Of a stretch of 9,593 nucleotides of DNA, positions 1 to 5,973 are shown one piece after another. The number at the start of each line of letters is the position of its first letter. The first letter of the stretch is position 1. The stretch comes from Sulfurimonas sp. (lineage in GTDB: Bacteria; Campylobacterota; Campylobacteria; Campylobacterales; Sulfurimonadaceae). The DNA lies in the NCBI GenBank assembly GCA_027066935.1, contig JAMOMX010000290.1, forward strand, positions 1 through 9,593. Reading direction: 5' to 3'. The position numbers were made by a program, and so were the translations under genes. The notes under the pieces were generated by a model. It worked only from the letters and a program-made list of their open reading frames with translations. It was not told the DNA's origin and did not search any database.

Positions 1-1
1 T

Positions 2-73
2 CAAGAGCAAATAACTATCTGTAAAGGAGATAATCATCAACTGTTTAGACATTATTATTTTATTTTAAGTTAA
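2..73 (+). CDS. possible C-terminal tail of an upstream gene (partial)
   Basis: Reading from base 2, 23 codons stay open to a TAA at 71-73, and the peptide ends ...HYYFILS. Codon choice resembles the neighbouring genes, and the stop lies just before the -10 box at 89-94, as expected for the end of an upstream gene. I do not recognise the product. In DNA this AT-rich, 23 open codons can occur by chance. The opposite strand is also open from an ATG at 50-52 to the window edge, so the call is weak and needs the preceding sequence. Confidence 0.25.
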   Translation, partial: QEQITICKGDNHQLFRHYYFILS

Positions 74-88
74 ATAATTAAATTTTAG

Positions 89-94
89 TATAAT
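89..94 (+). promoter_or_regulatory. putative sigma70 -10 box (TATAAT) for the MBOAT operon
   Basis: A perfect TATAAT sits in TTTTAGTATAATT and is preceded by T-rich DNA. No convincing -35 box is present, which is typical of Campylobacterota promoters, where an AT-rich periodic upstream region and the -10 box dominate. The predicted transcript start is near base 101, giving a leader of about 30 bases. Confidence 0.5.
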
Positions 95-131
95 TCTATA
101 GTTATCTTACTTATTTAACAAGGAAAAAAAT

Positions 132-1607
132 TTGCTATTTAACAGTTACGAATTTATATTTGTTTTTTTGCCGATAACTTTTTTTATATATTTTTATTTA
201 AATCACAAAAGACAAACTGAAGCGAGTAAAGGTTTTTTAGTATTTAGCAGTTTATTTTTTTATAGTTGGTGGAATATTGCCTACCTTCCTATAATTCTTT
301 CTTCTATGTTATTTAACTATGTTTTAGGTACTTCACTAGCAAGAGAGGTTAAAGATAATAAAAATAAGTTTAGTAAAAAATCACTTTTAACTTTTGGAGT
401 TGTATCAAACATAGCACTTTTAGGATATTTTAAGTATACAGATTTTTTGATATATAATTTCAATTTTGCTTTTGATAGTAATATAGAACTTCTTCATCTT
501 GCCTTACCATTAGCAATATCATTTTTTACTTTTCAACAAATAGCGTATTTAGTTGATAGTTATAGACAAGAGACAAAAGAGTATGACTTTTTAAACTATG
601 CTGTATTTGTTACATTTTTCCCACAACTAATTGCTGGACCAATTGTTCATCATAAAGAGATGATGCCGCAGTTTGCACAAGTAAAAAACAAAGTAAAAAA
701 CTACAAAAATATTGCTATAGGGATATTTATATTTTCAATAGGATTATTCAAAAAGGTTGTTATTGCTGATACTTTTGCTATTTGGGCTACGCAAGGTTTT
801 GATACAGCTACAACTCTAAACCTATTTGAAGCTTGGGCTACAAGTTTGTCTTATACATTTCAATTGTATTTTGATTTCAGCGGTTATACAGATATGGCTA
901 TTGGTTTAGCACTACTTTTTAATATAAAACTACCTATCAACTTTAACTCGCCATATAAATCTACTGATATACAAGATTTTTGGAGAAGATGGCATATTAC
1001 TCTTAGTAGGTTTTTAAAAGATTATATTTATATCCCCCTTGGTGGAAATAGAAATGGAGAGTTTAAAACATATAATAATTTAATGGCTACCTTTATAATA
1101 GGTGGCATTTGGCACGGGGCAGGTTGGACCTTCGTTTTTTGGGGATTTTTACATGGTTTAGCATTGGTAGTTCATAGAGTATGGAGTAAGTTTGGTTTTA
1201 AACTTTGGACCTGGTTGGCTTGGTTAATTACCTTTAACTTTATTAATATTGCTTGGGTGTTTTTTAGGGCTAAAGATTGGGATGATGCTGTTAAAGTTTT
1301 AAAGGGGATGTTTGGGTTATCTGATATTGTCATTGCTCAAAAATTTGAAAAATATTTATCTTTTTTAAATTCTTATGATTTTGTAATTTTTGGAGATGTT
1401 ACTACACATATACACTCTGGTTCAGAACCTATAATATGGATTTTTATTGGATTTTTTATTATCTTATTTATGAAAAATTCTATGCAACTAATAGAAAATT
1501 TTAAATATAAAATTTATCAAATTATTTTTATTGTTATTAGTATTTGGACTCTTCATTTTATGTCAATATCTGGTGTAGAATCACAATTTTTGTATTTTAA
1601 TTTTTAG
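132..1607 (+). CDS. MBOAT family O-acyltransferase (AlgI/DltB-like)
   Basis: A 491-residue polytopic inner-membrane protein of the membrane-bound O-acyltransferase family. Relatives (AlgI, PatA, DltB) pass an acyl group, usually acetyl, across the inner membrane to a periplasmic partner that loads it onto a polysaccharide or cell-wall polymer. The family signature is intact: WRRWHITLSRFL near residues 284-295 with His288, and GGIWHGAGW near 324-332 with His328, the position of the essential histidine. The FDFSGYTDMAIG stretch (248-258) and the C-terminal ...FLYFNF are also typical. The start is a TTG at 132, seven bases after AAGGA at 120-124. It gives the usual N-terminus (MLFNSYEFIFVFLP), and the next Met, residue 59, would remove the first membrane span. 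The partner gene follows at once, its ribosome site overlapping this stop codon, so translation is probably coupled. The glycan acceptor cannot be read from the sequence. Confidence 0.95.
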   Translation: MLFNSYEFIFVFLPITFFIYFYLNHKRQTEASKGFLVFSSLFFYSWWNIAYLPIILSSMLFNYVLGTSLAREVKDNKNKFSKKSLLTFGVVSNIALLGYFKYTDFLIYNFNFAFDSNIELLHLALPLAISFFTFQQIAYLVDSYRQETKEYDFLNYAVFVTFFPQLIAGPIVHHKEMMPQFAQVKNKVKNYKNIAIGIFIFSIGLFKKVVIADTFAIWATQGFDTATTLNLFEAWATSLSYTFQLYFDFSGYTDMAIGLALLFNIKLPINFNSPYKSTDIQDFWRRWHITLSRFLKDYIYIPLGGNRNGEFKTYNNLMATFIIGGIWHGAGWTFVFWGFLHGLALVVHRVWSKFGFKLWTWLAWLITFNFINIAWVFFRAKDWDDAVKVLKGMFGLSDIVIAQKFEKYLSFLNSYDFVIFGDVTTHIHSGSEPIIWIFIGFFIILFMKNSMQLIENFKYKIYQIIFIVISIWTLHFMSISGVESQFLYFNF

Positions 1608-1615
1608 GGAATAAT

Positions 1616-3055
1616 ATGAATAAAAATCAAAAATCAAAAAAATTTGTATTACTTACAATTATTTTAATAATATTAACTCCTTTATTGTATATTGTAATTT
1701 ATCATCAAGTTGGTAATAATACGATAGAAATAAATAAATTTTATAAACCATTTCTCCTTCAACACACAAAAAACTCTCGTATAATTATAGAAAGTGGTTC
1801 TAACTCTTTATACGCCCTAGATAGTTATATGATAGAAAAAGAATTTAATATTCAAACTATTAATTTATCTGATGCAGCAGCTTATCCATTAAAGCAAAAA
1901 TTACTCAGAATAGAAAAATATTTAAACAAAAATGATATTATTTTGTTGCCTTTAGAATGGAAATATTACAGTAGAATAGAACTTGGGGATTATTTTAAAA
2001 ATAATCTCTTAGGAAAATTACATTATTATTATAATTTTAATTCTAACCTTGATGAGTTAATACAAATTGCAAATACGCCTTTCATTAATTTTACAAAAAA
2101 TATAAAATATAAATATAGATTATCTCAAAAACAACATAGATATTTAGGGAAAAATATAGAAAAATTTGATAAAAATGAAAGAGGAACTAGAATTAATAAT
2201 AAAACAATTCTTTCACAACTTACTATGTCATGTGATAAATATATTTTTGTAAAACAGATAAAAAATGGCTTTGAGCTATCTGATACTTTTAAAGATAATA
2301 TTCAAATAATAAAACGATTACAAACAAAAAGTAAGCAGATTATATTTACATGGCCAACTGTTGTAGGTGATGATTGTTATAGTGATAAATATAGATTAAA
2401 ACTAGATAAATTTGTAATAAAACTTAAAAAATATTTAGATGATAATGAGGTGCTAATAATTGGAAATCCGTATGATAGTAAATTTCCCACTAAAGATATG
2501 GCAGACACATTTTATCATGTTAAACCAAATGCTAAAGAAGTCAGAACTAAAAAATTAATAAAATTAATAAAATATCATCCTGTAAATAAATATTTTAAAA
2601 GAGATAAGTTACAGTATCAAGAAGATATTAAATTATCTAAAAATAATATGTTAAATTTATTAAATAGAACTTGTTTAGCTAAAGAAAAGATTAGTTTTAA
2701 ATCTTCTAAAGCTATATTTCAAGGGTGGTCTCATCCAGAAAAAGAATTTAGATGGTCACTAAATAATAGTTCTATAATATATTTTAGAATTGATCCAAAT
2801 AATTTAATAGGTATATTAAAACTAAATATTAATACTTTGGGAAAACAAAATATAAAATTAGCTATAAATGGATATGATTTAGGTGAAAAAATAGTAAATG
2901 GTAAAAATAAACAACTTAAATTTAATTTTGACCCAACAATATTAAATAAAAATAAAATCAATATTATTAAATTTGATTTTTCCAATGCTCATAAACCAAA
3001 CGCTGAGGATAAAAGATTATTAGCAATGGCATTAAAATCATTTGAATTAGAATAA
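1616..3055 (+). CDS. membrane-anchored SGNH-hydrolase-like protein with C-terminal beta-sandwich domain (MBOAT partner)
   Basis: A 479-residue protein, probably the periplasmic acyl-handling partner of the MBOAT in the style of AlgX, AlgJ or DltD. Residues 1-8 are Lys/Asn-rich and 9-30 form one membrane segment, so the rest should lie in the periplasm. An SGNH block I follows at 60-64 (SGSNS, candidate nucleophile Ser62), then LYALDS and a typical INLSDA strand (82-87). The other catalytic end is DTFYH at 297-301, with Asp297 and His301 in the usual D-x-x-Y-H spacing. Residues from about 352 form a second domain with GWSHPEKEFRW (370-380), a NGYDLGE turn (418-424) and NAHKPNAEDKRLL (457-469), a pattern I associate with glycan-related beta-sandwich domains. 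The ATG at 1616 is five bases after AGGGA (1606-1610), which overlaps the upstream stop. The gene is much more AT-rich than secDF: 60-base rows counted at 2581 and 2821 have 17-18% GC, against 37% at 4681. The SGNH and partner role is fairly secure; whether it acts as transferase or esterase is open. Confidence 0.82.
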   Translation: MNKNQKSKKFVLLTIILIILTPLLYIVIYHQVGNNTIEINKFYKPFLLQHTKNSRIIIESGSNSLYALDSYMIEKEFNIQTINLSDAAAYPLKQKLLRIEKYLNKNDIILLPLEWKYYSRIELGDYFKNNLLGKLHYYYNFNSNLDELIQIANTPFINFTKNIKYKYRLSQKQHRYLGKNIEKFDKNERGTRINNKTILSQLTMSCDKYIFVKQIKNGFELSDTFKDNIQIIKRLQTKSKQIIFTWPTVVGDDCYSDKYRLKLDKFVIKLKKYLDDNEVLIIGNPYDSKFPTKDMADTFYHVKPNAKEVRTKKLIKLIKYHPVNKYFKRDKLQYQEDIKLSKNNMLNLLNRTCLAKEKISFKSSKAIFQGWSHPEKEFRWSLNNSSIIYFRIDPNNLIGILKLNINTLGKQNIKLAINGYDLGEKIVNGKNKQLKFNFDPTILNKNKINIIKFDFSNAHKPNAEDKRLLAMALKSFELE

Positions 3056-3098
3056 TATGAACAGTAGCGGTAATATCTAAATATAAATTAAACGCTTC

Positions 3099-3124
3099 TA
3101 TTAATATTCAGTAAGATATTAATA
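3099..3124. repeat. 9-bp AT-only inverted repeat upstream of yajC
   Basis: TATTAATAT (3099-3107) and ATATTAATA (3116-3124) are perfect inverted copies around an 8-base spacer. The right arm ends ten bases before the TATAAT of the yajC promoter, so the repeat covers the -35 region. It could be an operator, or a weak terminator for the preceding operon, but an all-A/T stem is unstable as RNA. In DNA of this composition it may also be chance. Confidence 0.35.
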
Positions 3125-3133
3125 TATTTTATG

Positions 3134-3139
3134 TATAAT
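3134..3139 (+). promoter_or_regulatory. putative -10 box (TATAAT) of the yajC-secD-secF operon
   Basis: A perfect TATAAT lies 33 bases before the yajC ATG, followed by CGCGC, the only GC-rich patch in the gap. There is no clear -35 box; the upstream region is A/T-rich. The transcript should begin near 3146, with a leader of about 27 bases that contains the ribosome site AAGGA at 3159-3163. Confidence 0.6.
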
Positions 3140-3172
3140 CGCGCTAATTTAATCATACAAGGAAGTTAACAC

Positions 3173-3439
3173 ATGGAACTAATAAGTCAATTATTGCCAT
3201 TTATAGTCTTGATAGGAATTATGTATTTCATAATTATTCGTCCACAACAAAAAGAAGCTAAAGCAAAAGTAGCAATGCTAGAGGCTCTTGAGAAAGGCGA
3301 TAAAATGGTAACGAATGGTGGTTTCATCGTTGTTATTCATAAAGTAGAAGAACGTTTTTTAAGTGTTAAAATAAATGATGATACAGTAGTTAAAATCGCA
3401 AAAGATGCAGTAGCAAGAAAGTACGAGGATGAAGCTTAA
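3173..3439 (+). CDS. yajC: Sec translocon accessory subunit YajC
   Basis: An 88-residue YajC, the small inner-membrane protein that associates with SecDF and SecYEG in protein export. One N-terminal membrane segment spans roughly residues 5-22. It is followed by the family motif IIRPQQKEAKA and by MLEALEKGDKMVTNGGF, matching the conserved GD-x-V-x-T-x-GG core. The length is normal for the family (85-115 residues). The ATG at 3173 follows AAGGA (3159-3163) with a nine-base gap. It is the first gene of the yajC-secD-secF operon and its last codons overlap the secD start by 11 bases. Confidence 0.96.
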   Translation: MELISQLLPFIVLIGIMYFIIIRPQQKEAKAKVAMLEALEKGDKMVTNGGFIVVIHKVEERFLSVKINDDTVVKIAKDAVARKYEDEA

Positions 3440-4994
3440 TTATAGAGTTGTAGTTTTTACATTAGCAATTATATTTGGACTTATATTTTCTGCTCCATCA
3501 CTTTTTAATCTAAAAGAGGGTAAAAAAGTCAATCTTGGACTTGACCTCCAAGGTGGACTTCACATGCTTCTGGGTGTAAAAACTGAAGAAGCAACAATTT
3601 CAAAAATAAGATCAATTGCTGCTAGCATAAAATACTATACAAATAAAAATGATATATTAATTGATTCACTAAGTTTTGATGATCAAAGTATCTCTTTTGT
3701 ACTTCTTGATTCTGATGATGAGGCTCAAATGCGTGAGCACTTTGCTAAAACAGAAGGATTAACTGTAGTTATAAATGAAGAAATTTTTTCATTATCTTTA
3801 ACTCCTGAAGAGGTTATTAAAACAGAAGAAGAAGCTATCACTCAAGCAATTGAAACGATAAGAAACAGACTTGACCAATTTGGTCTTACTGAGCCAGTTG
3901 TAGCTCGCCAAGGTGCAGAAAAAATTCTTGTTCAATTAGCTGGAATTAAAACTCAAGAGGAAGAACAGCGTGCTCGTGAGTTAATAAGCCGTGCTGCAAA
4001 ATTAGAGTTTATGGCTGTAGATGAGCAACGAGCTGCAAGAGTAAGTGTTATGAGTGAGGAAGATGCAGCAGAATTTAATGATGTAATTTTAGCAGATGCT
4101 GAAAATCCAGAAAAAAAATATCTTATAAAAGAGATTCCAATTCTTGATGGTTCTATGCTTACTGACGCACATGTTGGGTTTGATCAAAACAATCGCCCAA
4201 TAATCAACTTCTCATTAAATGCTGAGGGTGCTGAAATATTTGGTGATTTTACAGGTAAAAATGTAGGAAATAGATTGGCTATTGTACTTGATGGTAAGGT
4301 TTATTCTGCTCCAAATATAAATGAGCGTATTGGTGGTGGTAGTGGACAAATTTCTGGTGATTATACAGTTATGGAAGCGCAAGATTTAGCTATTGCTCTT
4401 CGTTCAGGTGCGTTATTAGCTCCAGTATATATGATGGAAAAACGTTCAGTTGGACCAAGTTTAGGTGCTGATAGTATTAGAGCTAGTTTAATTGCATTAG
4501 TTGGTGGATTTATTTTAGTAATAGTTTTTATGATAGTTTACTATCGTGCAGCTGGTGTTATTGCTAACATTGCACTAATTGCAAACTTACTTATTATATT
4601 AGCTGTAATGAGCCTTTTTGGTGCTACTTTAACACTTCCTGGTATGGCTGGTATTGTACTAACTGTTGGTATGGCAGTTGATGCCAATGTTATTATATCT
4701 GAGCGAATTAGAGAGCTGATTTATGAGGGTAAATCGATGCATAAAGCTATAGAGGATGGTTATTCAAATGCTATGCGCGCTATTTTAGATGCAAATATCA
4801 CCACCCTAATAGCAGCAGTTGTTCTTTATGCTTATGGAACAGGTGCTATTAAAGGTTTTGCTGTAACTATCAGTATTGGTATTTTGGCTTCTATGCTTAC
4901 TGCAATTTTAGGTACACACGGTATTTACCAGATACTAGAGTCTAGGATACAAAAAAGCAAAAATAACCGTTTTTGGTTCGGGATAAAGGATTAA
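3429..4994 (+). CDS. secD: protein translocase subunit SecD
   Basis: A 521-residue SecD, which works with SecF to use the proton motive force to pull exported proteins across the inner membrane after SecYEG/SecA. After an N-terminal membrane segment (about 7-24) comes the D1 motif NLGLDLQGGLHM (35-46), then the large periplasmic P1 region. This includes AIETIRNRLDQFGLTEPVV (140-158) and RLAIVLDGKVYSAPNI (282-297). Five more membrane segments fill 353-500, with GPSLGADSI (342-350) at their entry and the conserved VDANVIISERIRE (417-429), including Asp418, in the membrane core. Length and domain order are normal. The ATG at 3429 overlaps the yajC end (3429-3439) in another frame, so translation is probably coupled; the nearest Shine-Dalgarno-like bases, GAGG, touch the start codon. 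Confidence 0.98.
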   Translation: MKLNYRVVVFTLAIIFGLIFSAPSLFNLKEGKKVNLGLDLQGGLHMLLGVKTEEATISKIRSIAASIKYYTNKNDILIDSLSFDDQSISFVLLDSDDEAQMREHFAKTEGLTVVINEEIFSLSLTPEEVIKTEEEAITQAIETIRNRLDQFGLTEPVVARQGAEKILVQLAGIKTQEEEQRARELISRAAKLEFMAVDEQRAARVSVMSEEDAAEFNDVILADAENPEKKYLIKEIPILDGSMLTDAHVGFDQNNRPIINFSLNAEGAEIFGDFTGKNVGNRLAIVLDGKVYSAPNINERIGGGSGQISGDYTVMEAQDLAIALRSGALLAPVYMMEKRSVGPSLGADSIRASLIALVGGFILVIVFMIVYYRAAGVIANIALIANLLIILAVMSLFGATLTLPGMAGIVLTVGMAVDANVIISERIRELIYEGKSMHKAIEDGYSNAMRAILDANITTLIAAVVLYAYGTGAIKGFAVTISIGILASMLTAILGTHGIYQILESRIQKSKNNRFWFGIKD

Positions 4995-4996
4995 TT

Positions 4997-5968
4997 ATGG
5001 AATTTTTTAAATATACAAAAACCTTTAACTTTATGGGCAAATCAAAGTTTGCTATGATTTTTTCAATAATTTTAGTTTTAAGCTCTGTTGCTCTTTTAAT
5101 GATAAAAGGTTTAAATTATGGTGTTGATTTTGCTGGTGGAACAATAGTTCAAGTTCAGTATGATAAAGCCGCTCCAATAGATGCTATGCGTGAAAAACTA
5201 AAATCAAATGAGCTTTTTAATGGTGCTAGTATTACAGAGTTTGGTTCACCTAATGAAGTTGTAATTAGAATGAAAAATACTACATCAGATATAACTGTAG
5301 ATATTGGTGATATTACACGTGAGGCACTAAAAGGTACAGGTGAGTATGAAATTCGTCGTGTAGATATAGTTGGACCTATAGTTGGTGCGGAGCTTAAAGA
5401 AAAAGGTATTATGTCTTTATTCTTAGCGATGATTGGTATTTTAATCTATGTAGCATTTAGATTTGAGTGGCGTTTTGCTGTAGCTTCTATAATAGCGCTT
5501 ATTCATGATATCTCTATTGCTCTTGGTGCTATAACTCTTATTGGACTTGATGTAAACCTTGATGTATTAGCTGCCCTATTAACCATACTTGGGTACTCGT
5601 TAAATGATACTATTATTGTTTTTGATCGTATAAGAGAGGGTGTAACAGAGAACAAAAACAGTAGTCTTTTTGATAGTATAAATGAATCTGTCACTCGTAC
5701 ATTACCAAGAACAACTCTAACATCTCTTACAACTTTCTTTGTTGTATTTACACTGTTTATGTTTGGTGGTGAAATTATTAATGCATTTGCATTTACACTT
5801 TTAGTTGGTGTAGTAGTTGGTACTTATTCATCAGTTTTTGTAGCATCGCCAATCTTACTTAAATTTGGTTTTAGTGTTAAAGATTATCATCAAAAACTAG
5901 CTAAAAAAGCTAAAAGAGAAGCAGAAAAAGATCGTATGCGTGCTCAATATGAATCTGGAGTTATGTAG
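4997..5968 (+). CDS. secF: protein translocase subunit SecF
   Basis: A 323-residue SecF, partner of SecD in the proton-driven late step of Sec export. It has six predicted membrane segments. It begins with TM1 (about 17-36) and GLNYGVDFAGGTIVQVQY (38-55), continues with VGPIVGAELKEKG (125-137), and carries the signature ILGYSLNDTIIVFDRIRE (197-214), including Asp204 and Asp210. The tail after 298 is short, Lys-rich and probably cytoplasmic. I chose the ATG at 4997, six bases after AAAGGA (4985-4990) and two bases after the secD stop. A TTG at 4973 in the same frame would add eight residues but lacks a comparable ribosome site. It is the last gene of the operon; the next gene runs towards it and only five bases separate the two stops. 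Confidence 0.97.
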   Translation: MEFFKYTKTFNFMGKSKFAMIFSIILVLSSVALLMIKGLNYGVDFAGGTIVQVQYDKAAPIDAMREKLKSNELFNGASITEFGSPNEVVIRMKNTTSDITVDIGDITREALKGTGEYEIRRVDIVGPIVGAELKEKGIMSLFLAMIGILIYVAFRFEWRFAVASIIALIHDISIALGAITLIGLDVNLDVLAALLTILGYSLNDTIIVFDRIREGVTENKNSSLFDSINESVTRTLPRTTLTSLTTFFVVFTLFMFGGEIINAFAFTLLVGVVVGTYSSVFVASPILLKFGFSVKDYHQKLAKKAKREAEKDRMRAQYESGVM

Positions 5969-5973
5969 TAAAA

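Noticed and set aside
1..52. minus-strand frame from an ATG at 50-52 open to the left edge (17 codons)
   Set aside because: No ribosome site is seen and it competes with a plus-strand open frame over the same bases; too short to decide.
2731..2985. 84-codon minus-strand frame inside the SGNH gene
   Set aside because: It lies wholly opposite the well-supported C-terminal domain, has no ribosome site, and its hydrophobic Phe/Leu/Ile composition is what antisense of AT-rich Lys/Asn codons gives.
4973..4996. longer SecF start at TTG 4973
   Set aside because: The ATG at 4997 has AAAGGA six bases upstream and gives the usual SecF N-terminus; the extension overlaps the secD end and has no better ribosome site.
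5503..5694. 63-codon minus-strand frame inside secF
   Set aside because: It is antisense to the conserved SecF membrane core, has no family resemblance and no start signal.
5898..5912. TAGCT-AAAAA-AGCTA inverted repeat near the end of secF as a terminator
   Set aside because: The stem is only five bases, lies inside the coding Lys-rich tail and has no following T run, so it looks like a coincidence of Lys and Ala codons.
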